Shown here piece after piece: positions 46,887-57,938 of a stretch of DNA of 64,000 nt (position 1 is the first letter of the stretch; every line of letters begins with the position of its first letter). Both the position numbers and the translations under genes were made by a program. The notes beneath the pieces are model-generated. The model was not told where the DNA came from. It searched no databases and saw only the letters and a program-made list of their open reading frames with translations. This DNA is from Eutypa lata. Lineage: Eukaryota; Ascomycota; Sordariomycetes; Xylariales; Diatrypaceae. The stretch is taken from the NCBI GenBank assembly GCA_022661535.1, contig JAKULF010000010.1:1488001-1552000 (forward strand), given 5' to 3'.

Positions 46887-49021
46887 GATGATCGGCTAGT
46901 AATAGACGTACCACAACAACGGCAACAGCCGCGACAGAGGCTGGGGCTGAGGCAGACGCTGAAGCAGGGGCAGGGGACGATACTGGAGGAAGATGCAGAA
47001 CTGGGGGAGTTCACTGGATGAAATACGACATATCGTGAGATGTAAGATGAGAAAGAAAGAAAGAAGAAATAAACTCCTTGGATACGGAATCATGTCGAAA
47101 CTGAGAAGACGAACACGAATACATAAGGAGACGGCGGTGCATGCATAGAATTCGGATGGGTTGTGTGGGAGGAGAGGGTGGGCATGGGTGTGATTCATCA
47201 TGTCATTCATCCCTCCCCTTATTTGACTGCTCCGTACGACCAGCCAACGAACCCACTCACCGACTATCATTTCTACCACCTATTGCTACTACTACTATTA
47301 CTGCTACTACTGCGCGAGCGCAAGTACTATGAAAGAACGGGTTGGGCTGGGATAGGCGCAAGCAAATAAGGGTTATCGTTTTTTGTTGGTTTTCTCTTGG
47401 GGGAAGAGGAGGAGAGGTGAGAGGTGCTACCTATATCCTAGGTACCTACTACTTACCTACTTACTACTATATACTTCTTTCGTCGGGCGCCCCTGGTTAT
47501 TGGGTTCTTCGTGTGTATCATAGATAAGACATTTTGTAATAATGATTGATCCCTTCGTTCCGCTTGCTCTATCTACTTTAACTGGTTGTCTGTCGTATCG
47601 AAAAAATGGCTCTCTTGTACTGGTCAGGCCGGTTAGCCCAGTGAGTGTCTGGATTATCTGTGGGTGTGGGACGGTCTACTGGAACATGTAGTTTTTAGTC
47701 GGAAGAGGAGAAAATGCAGCTTTGTTATGCTATGTCCTACTGTCTATGGCCGCTGTCTAACTGCTAACACTTGGCTTCTATTGTTTCAGTACTTATATAT
47801 ATTTTACCTAAATAGCCAAATCAAGTGATCCAAATAACTCAGTGAAGTACTATAACAAGGTCTTATAGCAGGGGGTAGATACCTAGGTAGGGAGGCAATC
47901 CAACTAAGCGTTGCAGATAGGGACTGCAGCTACAACTACCTAAGGTGGCGGCAGTTATATTGGCGAGAACATAGCACTCTACCTCCTTGTTAGGAGTGTT
48001 TACTTGGCAAAGGCTATAGTTACACCGCCGCTAGTTAGTGAACGTCATCACAGCCGAAATCCAATCTACCTACTACTATTACGACGACGACAACGACGAC
48101 GACGATGGAGGCGGGATTTTTGTCAGAAAAAGGAGGTTTTCTTCTTTCCTTTTATGTCTCGTACTGGACTTGCTACTTAATATCAGATAAACCAACTCAC
48201 TCACCCACCCACCTGCTCGTGGCAATAGTAGTAGCAACAGCAAGCAGCAGGGGCGCTTGGCCCTTCTTCTACTGCTATTTTAATCCTTGCCTTCCGATGA
48301 GGAAATCCCAAACGGTCGGAGAACAGGAGATTTTATCCAATGGAATGTCACGACAGACTCCCGGGGGTGGTATGAAAAGAGCCTCGTCGTTCCGCTTGAG
48401 TACACTTTCTATCTTGGCATAGTGAAGGCGAAGATCGTCTTCCCAATGACCAACGGAGTGAATATATTGTTCAAGTATACTTCTTTCACACGTCTCAAGA
48501 GCTGTACCGTGTTCACGACTTCCAGTCTATATTAGGTTTTATTATGAGCATCGTGATGCTAAGCCATCTCTATTTTAATTATCCAGCAAATGCAACAACT
48601 GCATAGAAACATGACAACTACAGAATTAAGAGTGTCAAGTCATATGTTCCTTAAGCCATATGTCCCGTGTCCAGCCATTTAAAGCGCCGTCCCTATATAC
48701 CCACTCATCGCTCATGAATCATTAGTCGTAAAGATGGTTCCGAAAGAACCCTACTGGTTACTCATTGGAGGACACACATACATAGCCTTAGCAAGTAGAC
48801 ATCTATGCAACATGAGATTATCTCCTCAAATTGCTATTCAGCAAGAAAGACCACATCATAATGGATGCCTAGACAGCTATGCAGATGGTTTACACACTAT
48901 ATGAGGAGACATAGTACTGTGCACGAAGTTAGCGTTACAACTCTTATGCCACAAAGGGGGGGGAGGTGAATGGATTAGGTGATGGGGGAAGTGAAGACGT
49001 TGGGACAAGGGATAAAGAAAT
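46887..49021. other. Long intergenic region
   Basis: No gene is called in 2.1 kb. It has an ACT/CTG-type trinucleotide run (about 47283-47312), TACCTA motifs near 47428-47465 and 47880, and a GAC/GAT run (about 48079-48105). An 80-codon minus-strand open stretch without an ATG (about 48280-48528) looks coding by composition and is discussed as a possible remnant. Confidence 0.5.
48079..48105. repeat. GAC/GAT trinucleotide run
   Basis: A run of ACGACGACAACGACGACGACGATG-type triplets in intergenic DNA. No function is assigned. Confidence 0.75.
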
Positions 49022-50342
49022 CTAGACAAGGCCCACCGTAACAACGGAATCATCCGCGCCAGAGTCGTTCTGCGGGACGTAGACATAGAGGATCAAGGCG
49101 TGCTCGTCGGCGAAGCAAGCGATGACGCGGCCCTCGAGACGACCCACGCTGAGGACCTTGCTCCAGTCGCGGCCGTCGACGCGGACGGTGGCCCAGCGGT
49201 CGGGCCCCGCGTCGCGGAACACCGTGGACGGGTGGTCCTCGAGGGGACCCGCGAGCTGGGACGGGTCGAGCTCCGGGTTCTCGAGGTCGGCCCACCGGCT
49301 CTCCACGTGCAGGAGCGCGTCGACGTCCAGCCGCAGCCGCAGCTCCCCGTGCATGTTGGCGCTGAGCTCCAGCTTCGGGTTCGCCGCCGTCGAAGCAGCC
49401 GCGGTGGCCCTAGTAGAGGAGGAGGAACCCCCGGCTGCCGTGGTTAGGGACGGCGTGGTGCTGGTGGCGGCGTGCGCTAGGCGCGTGAACCGGTCCGAGA
49501 CGGCCTTGAGCTGCGTCAGGGGCGGGAGCTGGATGTGCACGTCGGGTTCGCGCACCTTCGGCTGCATGATCGTCTCGACTGTTTCGGGGTGCAGCACGCG
49601 CACGGGTATGTCCTGCGTGATGATCTTCTCGCGCTCGCGGTGGAGGTCCGTCTCGAGGGGTTCGAAGGGGTACTCGTCGTCGTCATCGTCGTCGCCTCCG
49701 ACACCGCCAGGACCACCAATACCGCCGCCACCGCGCGACGCACCCGGGTTCGGAGGCGGGGGCGCGGTGGTGGTCGTCGTGATGGTCATGGATAGGATGG
49801 GGATGCCATCTTTCTTAGTGAGGCGAAGGGACGCGGACGAGCCGTTGAGGGCGGACTTGAGGGCGCGCTGTAGTGGTCCTAGCGGTAGTTCCAGATTGAT
49901 GGTGTTCTGGGGCTCGGCGGACTGCAGGGCGTACGATTCGAAGATGAAATCCATGTTGAGGGAACTGTGTATACGTACGTACGTACGACATGCATTAGTT
50001 CCGGGATGCTGCATTGGTATCTTATTCCCCCCCTATATCCAGAGAAGAAATAAAGAAACAATCAAAACAAAACGAAACAGAAGGAATACGAACGCCCAGA
50101 CTTGCGACCCGGTGTCCGGAATCACGGTGAAGCGGACCGTCTCATTGTCGAGGCGCATCCATGCGATCTTCTCGAGGGTGTTGAGAGCTGCGACGAGTTC
50201 TTCGAACATAGGTTAGGACTTGAAGCTCTCTCTCTTTTTTTCTCTCTACCCCGACCGATTCGACCAAGCATTGAGAGTGGCCGAGGACGACGAGCTTACT
50301 TGAAAAGGTGCGTATGTTCTTGAGATTTGATTTGAACCTCAT
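49022..50342 (-). CDS. hus1: Hus1, subunit of the 9-1-1 DNA-damage clamp
   Basis: Three exons (50342-50300, 50199-50094, 49964-49022), with introns of 100 and 129 nt, encode 363 residues. The N-terminus [20 protein letters not shown], then LEKIAWMRL, is the classic start of Hus1, and [20 protein letters not shown] is a second signature. The conserved core [19 protein letters not shown], followed by [10 protein letters not shown], identifies the second half of the clamp fold. The N-terminal ATG at 50342 was chosen over an upstream in-frame ATG because Hus1 proteins begin MRF or MKF. Hus1 joins Rad1 and Rad9 in a ring loaded at damaged DNA that activates the Mec1/ATR checkpoint. This copy carries a Thr/Pro/Gly/Asp low-complexity insertion (about residues 108-145) and an Ala/Ser/Thr-rich insertion (about 210-240). 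Confidence 0.93.
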
Positions 50343-51617
50343 CTTGACATGGCAGGGGGGTATTCCCGTGCCTTCCTCCCCGTGTCGTTGCTTTGGACGC
50401 GGCACGCGTTAGGTCATAAAGAAAGGAAGACGCGACGGACCCGATTGACGTTTCTTTGACGAATTGAGGATTTGAGACGTTGTTCGGCCTAGACTTTTTC
50501 TACTACTATTACCTACTCTAAAGCTGCCTAGACCAATGCGGGGTGATAGCCCAGATAGTGGGGAGCTACCCCCCTAGCTAACGCGCTAGAGTTACCTGGA
50601 GCTTTCCTAAACCAGAAGCTTTAGTGCTGATGATGGCATAACCCCGCTAAATATTGGTGATAGACTCGCGAGATACCCCGCTATCGAGTCAAGCTTCACC
50701 TATGTGTATATCATATGTAGCTCAGAGACTATGGTAGCTATCTTACCGGCACTACACATAGACAACTTGTATTGAACGAATATTTAGAGTCAGTATGCTC
50801 AACGGAGAATATGCATCCTTGTATGGACTGAGCTTGAATAATAACGACCTATCATCATGCGATGACGAGCATATGAGGAGGGGCAGGACATGTAGATGTG
50901 AACCCCCAGCCTAAAGCTAGATACGTTGTAACTATGACGACTGCTTTACCAAAAACTCTAAGGAAGTTTCATTGCGAGGCTCTATTTTCAAGTTTCGGTT
51001 ATAGGTAGGTAGGTATCTATGTAGACTGCTGACCTAAAAGGCCAATAGGGTCTATATAGATGGTAGTAAGAAGGACGTAAATGGAGACGTAAATGGAGAG
51101 AGGGGTTTGAGAGATGGGGCAACATGAAGGCGAAGAGTAACCGAGAGATGAGCAAATTAAAACATCATCATCAAACATCAATTGATTGGTATCATCTTAA
51201 TTATGACACAGAAAAGGTCGTGCCTTCCACCTGTATCTAGGGGTAATGATCTTCATCTACTTACATCTTCTCTACTCTTTTCCCCTCCATTTGCTATCGT
51301 AATAGATTAGCAGGTGGATGGTACATACGTAGATGATGATCGTAGCAATAGCAGCAGTATCCAGGAATCCGCAGATCCCTTCCAACGTAAGGCATCATCA
51401 ATGAGAACAAATTCAGAATTCCCTCCTTGCCTCCCTTAAAACTCCCGTGACAATGCTTAAACTTTCTCCCCTGCTTCCTCCGAACATATGCCATGATTGC
51501 CCTGTCCTTTTCCTGTCCTTCAGCATATATGTGTGTGTGCATAGCTAGCCATAGGTATTCCCTCCCTCCTGGTTTCCTCACTGACGCGGCGTGACGATAG
51601 ACAGTCAGACCGATCAG
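50343..51617. other. Intergenic region
   Basis: This is the upstream side of Hus1 and the downstream side of the variant RING gene. No coding exon or RNA gene was recognised. A TAGGTAGGTAGG motif occurs at about 51003-51014. Confidence 0.6.
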
Positions 51618-52382
51618 TTAGCTAAGATGGCACCGCATCGCCGGCGGGGGATAGATCAAGAACGGCGCGACGGGGCGCGCGATCTTCCGGCAGATGGGGC
51701 AGTTCGGCATCCTCGTGTGCAGCATGCCGCCGCCCCCGCGATCTCCCCGCTCCAGCGACGACTGGAACCAGATCCGCAGGCAGTTGGTGCCGAACTTGTG
51801 TCCGCAGTGCAGCTGCGTCCAGCCCTCGCAGATGCCCTCCGGGTTGCGCACGCCGATGGGGTCGTGGCAGATCGGACATTCCTCCGGCGCGGGCTTCGGT
51901 GGCGGGGGTAGCGCGTGCCGTCTCAGCTGCTTCTTGGCTTTCTCTCTCGCTGCTGCTGTTGCTGCTGCTGTGGTAGCGGCGGCTGTTTCTATCTTTAGGT
52001 CGTTGTTATTGTTGTTGTCGTCGTCGTGCTCGTCATCATCATTATCTTCTTCTTCTTCTTCGTTGCCGGATGGTACAGGAGAGGGAGGTGGTGCGTTGCC
52101 CTTGGGCTGTGACGATGCCCTCAGGGAGCTCTTGGCTGGACGCCGTTGGTGGAGTTGTTGTTGTTGGTGGTGGTGGCGATCTTGGTCTTGGTCTCGGTGG
52201 CCTTCGACAATTGCTGCGGGTCCCACCCGCTCCGCTTCGACGAGCATCGCCTGGACGGATCGGGTGGGGTCCCCTCTGTTGTGGATGCTGGCATCGCGGG
52301 ATTGTCCGTTCATGTTTTTGTCCCGACGTCTCTTGGGTAGGAGCTTCCGAAGAAACTTGAGTTTGATCTTGGGTATGTGCAT
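51618..52382 (-). CDS. Variant RING-finger protein
   Basis: A single-exon ORF of 254 residues. The N-terminus is basic (KLKFLRKLLPKRRR). The middle has low-complexity runs: His/Gln-rich (about 70-80), Glu/Asp/Asn-rich (about 108-128) and an Ala/Thr stretch. The RING lies at 169-231: C169-x2-C172, C193-x-H195, C201 and C228-x2-C231. The usual fifth ligand position (x2 after H195) is Gly198 in CGHKFGTNC, a form often seen in fungal and animal RING-like proteins. An extra Cys185 could compensate. The family is usually linked to ubiquitin ligation, but activity with this substitution is uncertain. No membrane segment is visible. Confidence 0.75.
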   Translation of the reverse strand: MHIPKIKLKFLRKLLPKRRRDKNMNGQSRDASIHNRGDPTRSVQAMLVEAERVGPAAIVEGHRDQDQDRHHHQQQQLHQRRPAKSSLRASSQPKGNAPPPSPVPSGNEEEEEDNDDDEHDDDNNNNNDLKIETAAATTAAATAAAREKAKKQLRRHALPPPPKPAPEECPICHDPIGVRNPEGICEGWTQLHCGHKFGTNCLRIWFQSSLERGDRGGGGMLHTRMPNCPICRKIARPVAPFLIYPPPAMRCHLS

Positions 52383-54639
52383 GATTGTAATCTCCAGATG
52401 AGATACTTTTTCTGAAGAGAAAGGTTGGATGAAGGATACGATTGGGGTGAGGAGTGTCTTAGGTAAGGCTACCTACGTAGGTAGTAGGTAGATTGAATGC
52501 TTAGAGTTATCGTGGATTGAATGGTGGGGTGAACTAGATGCCTGGTACCAAAGCAACGCAAGTAATACAGAGGTAATAATTGAGGTACAACAGGTTTGGT
52601 AGCTGAATAGCTAGCAGGTAAGTAGTGAAAATTTTGGGTATGACAATGGGAAACCCGTTAAGGTTTGCCAGACCTATTGTTATCTTGCTTAACGATACAT
52701 TCAAGTTGTTGTAGCCCGCTTGAGTTGGGCGTAAAAAGGTCACCAAGGTAATGAATCTCTGATAGGTAATGAAGTAAGTGATGCGCAGGTAACCAGGGGA
52801 TGCTGCTGGTGCTGCGGGTGCCGGTGGTGCTCCTGCTGCTGCTGTGCAACCCGAACTGAAGTCGCAAATCAAAAAAGTAGCACCCGGCTATAATACGAAT
52901 TCAAAAAAACCTAACGAACGAAAACGTCAGGGAAGAAGAATCAGAACCCCGAGCTATCAAAAAGCAAAGTAAACCGATGGTTTTAAGACACTGAAGCCCA
53001 GAACTATATCTAATATCATAGTGGAAGTTTAATAAAAAAATAACGACAATAATAAAAAGCAAACAATAGACAGCAAAATACACTTATAAAGCAAAACGAG
53101 TCAGGAAGCAGGCAGTATAATACGAACATTAGCCTCTAGCCCTTCTCACCTTAAGGTTTTTTCGATAAGAGGTAGTGCAGCTTGCACATGTCCAAAGCAC
53201 AAACGTCCTATTATGAAGTGCGAATCTGTTAGCTTTTGGTCTCTGTGCTATTGTCAACCAATTCCTAGCTACATACCGGAATAGGTAGGTATCTTGGTGT
53301 GTTGCTACTTTTAAGCTTAGGTAGCTTTTCATATATATTTATTATATCGTGGTATTATATTATATCAAAAGGATAGACAGAGCTATATTGTCGTTTCAAG
53401 ATTCTTATGGAAACGGAAGCTACATACTCTCCTCTATATACTTCCTACCAGCCTCTAGTGAATTATGGGATTTGACTAACATACTAGACGGATCATGCGT
53501 ACTTTAAGTACATATGAAAAGGCTGCATCACGAGGAACGTGTCCCACTTTCTATCCAACATGCATGCGTTTATACTGATAGGACTAGGACTCCATGGACG
53601 GCGCAACCGATAAGTCTCCGGAACCGGGTTTGCGTGGGGTTGTTAGGCTGATTGCGCAAAGCGAGGGATATACAAACCAAGCCTTACTACCTACGTTGGT
53701 TGATAAGATGGAATGTCAAGTCATTTTAACCACCTAGTAGGTAGTTATGTTTATAACATGCATGCGTACATATCAACATACTTAGGTAGGTTTCTACATA
53801 TACGTATGTAGCTGCTATTCTCAAAGCGTACTTAGGTAGCTATTCTCGAAATGTTGAAACCCTGTCTGGACAACATGGGTTGGATGGTTTTGGAACTGAA
53901 CATTCGTTGGATATCGTTTTCTGGGTACATGTCAGGTAAAGTCATGTTAAGACAACTTTGGAACGACGTCGAGGAAGCGATATTATTAGCATCAACTCGA
54001 AGAACATATCACATCAAATCTCCTTGCCTCTTTCTGGCCATCCTTGAGCAAGCAACTAGATAAACTGGAGACCAACTATTGAAAGGCCGTCTATTGTGCT
54101 ACTGATAGGGTATGATTCGAAAGCTACACAACTCTAACAACTCTTGAAGTGTTAGGTAGGTATAAAAATGGGTACATTGGATAGTTGGGCTTTTAAGACG
54201 TTGAGGTAGCTTAAGACAGGTATATATTGATCCCATGCCCCAAGGCATATATTTGCTGGCTGGGATGGATCGCATACTCTTTTTCTCAACACTCTCAACA
54301 TTCTTAGACCCAATTTGGTGAAGAACAATTCCTATCGGGAACAGATATCAAGTCTTGAAATGTAGCCGAGCTCCATTACTAGCAAGAGCCAACCAATTTG
54401 GCCCAAGAATGCTGGGACTGTGCGGATTTGTTGCTGATAAAGATGAGGTTATAATTAAAACCTTGTAAAATCTCTAAAAATAAACCAAAACAAGAATGCA
54501 GCCAAGTTGCTCAAGCTCACCCTGACAGCAGAGCTCGGAGAACAGCATCTCCCGCGGCTGGCAGCATTGCCAAAGAAACTCTACAAGTAAAAACATCTCC
54601 GGCTCTAAACAAATTTGTAGTAATAATAGATGCTATTGG
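52383..54639. other. Long intergenic region, AT-rich
   Basis: No gene was recognised. It contains several TAGGTAGG/CTACCTAC motifs (about 52469-52491, 53281-53292, 53783-53791 and 54151-54162) and an AT-rich block at about 52880-53360. Confidence 0.55.
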
Positions 54640-55253
54640 CTATTGCCCTGCGCGTCTCTGATTATTGGTTTCGTCTTCGCTATCATCTCGGAACCCTTCC
54701 TCAAGGCTAGCACGCAATGTTAGCTCATGGGTTCCGGTGCTTTATTTGCAGAGATTGCTAACAGCTATGGATAACGACGTTAGGAAAGGTATTGACATAC
54801 TCTCTACTCAACCTCCTCGTGCTATCCGGTGGCTCGTGACGCGTATCTAGTGAGAAAGCATGCCGATGGCCAGCAGGCACGATATCCAGCTCCTCGCCGT
54901 CGTCCGAGCTAAAGCCCGCATCCGATGCGTCATCCCCTATCACGAGCCGGTCGCGGGGGCTTAATTGCCAATTCGATGGTATCAGCCATCGGGTTAGAGC
55001 TTCTTGTATACGCCCCCGTATCGTCGATGTATGGTTTGATATCCTATCAAGCGGGATGTATTGACCGTATCGGCTTCGATACCGCCTCCAAAGAGGGATT
55101 AGGAGATACGTCGAAGTGAGGAAGAGGATTAGGGAGATAACGGCGGGTATGGCGAGAGACTGCAGAATTCATCAGTATCTATCGCGCCAGCTTTTTGAGT
55201 GACGGGTTTGTTGGTATATATACCTTGAGTGCTCCCACCGTATTGGAACCCAT
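54640..55253 (-). CDS. Small single-pass membrane protein, unidentified fungal family
   Basis: Three exons on the minus strand (55253-55224, 55159-54801, 54706-54640), joined by introns of 64 and 94 nt with good GT-AG sites and a TACTGAT branch site, give 151 residues. The first exon codes only ten residues. A hydrophobic segment at about 12-34 (AIPAVISLILFLTSTYLLI) is followed by the basic stop-transfer WRRYRSRYG. The remainder is cytosolic or lumenal: TIRGRIQEALTRWLIPSNW, an acidic patch SSDDGEELD, and a tail SRDLEEGFRDDSEDE. I recall similar small conserved hypothetical proteins with this end motif in Sordariomycetes, but no function is known to me. All three phases match. Because no exon is long and none carries its own usable ATG except the tiny first one, the gene is easily missed. 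Confidence 0.75.
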
Positions 55254-57938
55254 TTTTAAGCGGCTGCCGTGGTAGTTAATCTATCAAACGCGCATGTGCA
55301 AGGCTGGGAACGGCTGCAAAGACAAGAAAAAAAGCGTAGATATCCTCAAGCGACAATGCGCGAGCTACGAGTCCGTGAAGATAGCGAAGTCGAATGTATT
55401 ATTTAAGCTCCAAAAATAGTTTTCAGCAAACGCTTCGATCAACTCGAACAGAGGTAGTGGTCTATGGGTCTTGAGAAATAATCAATCGCGTCGCTATATC
55501 GTGTCCGACGAATGGGCCCATACATGGGAATGAAATCGAGAACGATACAAAAAACTACTAGGTAAGCATCAGGTAGGCACGGAGGATAAATAAAAGTAAG
55601 AACAGATTAACTTTCTGGATGTCCGGGGCAAGGCTGTGATGTTCGATCGGTGTCATACGTATGCGCCAGTGCGCCTACTGGCATTAACTAGCTAGTCTAA
55701 TGTATGTGGTTCGGAAGGACGGGGCTGACCAGGCTGGAAAGCAAGTCAGCCAAGTCAGTCAGGCCTTGCTGCGTCCTGCCTGAGAGGGGCGCTTTAGGGG
55801 CATTTTCCCTTGACCACTGATCGCTGCCGGTCCACTAGCGCTACATCATGTAGGCACTCTAGGCAAAGTATTAAGTGCGCGGCGCGGTTCAAATATGGGG
55901 CTATATATTGGGGTTTGGACATTTGCACGTAATTCGACAGCAAGATATTTTAAAGGCGAAAGGGGGCTTCAACCTATTAGATAGATGATATGCCCTCACG
56001 AAGAACCTTAGAGCGATGCCGGTGTGGCCATACCCTAGGTAGTTATTTGCAACAACTCTATTCTCCCATTCATAAATATTGTATTGAAGAAAAGAACAGG
56101 TAACTTATATGTTTAGTTTTATGTGTGTTACACAGTTCATTGGGCGGATTTATCTCCCATTGCATCACACCTGGATACGGCTGATGGGAGCGCATAACAC
56201 TAAAATATATACGTGCATATTTGCTTAGGGCATTGTGGATAAAGTTACCAAAATATCCATGAGAGCTGGACACAGAACAAGCGCCCGGTAGTTACCCCTT
56301 TTCCTTGCCTGCTTGCGTGTCTCTTAACTGCTTGGGCTCTCTTTCGGTAAACCTTTCGTTTGCTCAAGTGGTGTAGCATTGCATTTGTAAACCTCTAGAT
56401 ACTACGTGGGGGTTGTTGACCATATAATACTAGCCACTGTAGATACCCAGCTCAGGGGTTCTTTGTTAACAGGTATCTGAAATGGAACGATCTAGGACGA
56501 TGCTAACAAGGAGAACACATCATCTTATGTACATATCTAAATAGCTCGATCAAGTAAATATCCATTTACAGAGCACTAATCTACCTACATTTCCATTGCA
56601 AAAGATGCATCAATAACATAACATGGAGGGTAAATAAATAGATAAATTGATGCGCGTCCATGTCCATTCAATGCAGAAAGAATCGAGGGGATATGCTACC
56701 AGGCTACCCGTCAATGCGGGTCCCCTGGATTAGTTAGGGTATCACCTGCTGGACGAAGTAACCTGGGCTAATTGGAGTAAGTCGAAATTCCATTTTCGGG
56801 ATTATAAGTAGCGCTAATCACAGTCTCCACCTCTACTTGCGCGTCTAATGTTAGCCCATTACTTCATAAATTAGTTAACTCAAGGTGGCCCGAACACGCA
56901 GTCCCTGTGCAATGCATGTTGTTTTATGATTGTGTCAATTGATTGATTGTCCCGTGCTTCTTCTTTGACATACCAAGATTCGCAACTTACCTTACCTACT
57001 TCGTATGTAGTAGCTTCAGTAATCGTATTCTAAACTACAACCAAATTGAGACCGAGAGAACTGCTTGAGTCGTTTGTTGTCATCGTCTGTATCTCCCAGT
57101 CAAGATCCCGAAAGTCAATCGACTCGTCAATTCCAAGACTCCACCATAAACTTTGGCAATCGCGACACTATATACATACTAGGCCTGTTAGGCCTGCCTC
57201 TGACTAAACACTGAAAGGGGCTTGCTGATTACCTATTCGTATACCGGGACGGCTCTCTATGCGCCACCTACACATAATTCAATATACACTTGCTTAAGAC
57301 GTCTCGTCTCTTTGTTCTTGTCGTTGAAACACCAAACCCTCATATTCGCTACTCTTATGGGAGAGGTTCCTATATACTGTATGTACGTACGGGTTAAGTA
57401 TGATAATATCAAGGATTTCCTTAACTCCACCACACCACACCACACCACCTCTCACCCCTGATCTTCTTGAACCATGCAAATCTTGGAAATCGAAAGTGTG
57501 CTTGCCCCTGCAGTGCTCGACTTACCCTATTGATGCGATTTCATCTTGTCTCGTTTCTATAGCTCCAGCCCTACTCGCTCACAGATCCTATCTCTAGAAT
57601 CAACGCTAATGAATTTATTGTGCTCTCATGCAGGTCTCTCTCTATCGACAGCAGTACGTCTCGCGGACCGACATACATTGTAAAATTACCACAAGTGCTA
57701 CCTCGTACGTTAGACCGCAAGTCGGTAGAAACATGATGCGACTCGGTTTCGGTCTGAGACATCCTATGCATTAACGAATAAACAATACGCCTTCCACCCC
57801 CCGACTTGCTTGTATTTCCTGGATTCCGACACATTAACCACTGGACCATCCTGATAGCCGGCTGAAATCGCACATTTGGGAAGGGAAAGTCATTGGGGCG
57901 CCGGCGTGGGACGCGCCACCTGATATATATACACAGTC
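55254..57938. other. Long intergenic region before the formin gene
   Basis: No gene was recognised in 2.7 kb. It includes a CCACA pentanucleotide run (about 57427-57448). A tRNA-like A-box near 57835-57850 was rejected. The right end holds the formin promoter and leader. Confidence 0.55.
57427..57448. repeat. CACAC pentanucleotide run
   Basis: About four ACCAC units in intergenic DNA. No function is assigned. Confidence 0.75.

Noticed and set aside
48105..48422. Plus-strand 105-codon open frame
   Set aside because: It has no domain and an irregular composition; the opposite strand looks more coding in part of the same interval.
50340..50405. Upstream in-frame start for Hus1
   Set aside because: The added residues (RPKQRHGEEGT type) are not Hus1-like, while MRFKSNL is the conserved start of the family.
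57830..57855. A-box-like GGTCCAGTGGTTAA on the minus strand
   Set aside because: No T-loop or acceptor pairing follows at tRNA distance.
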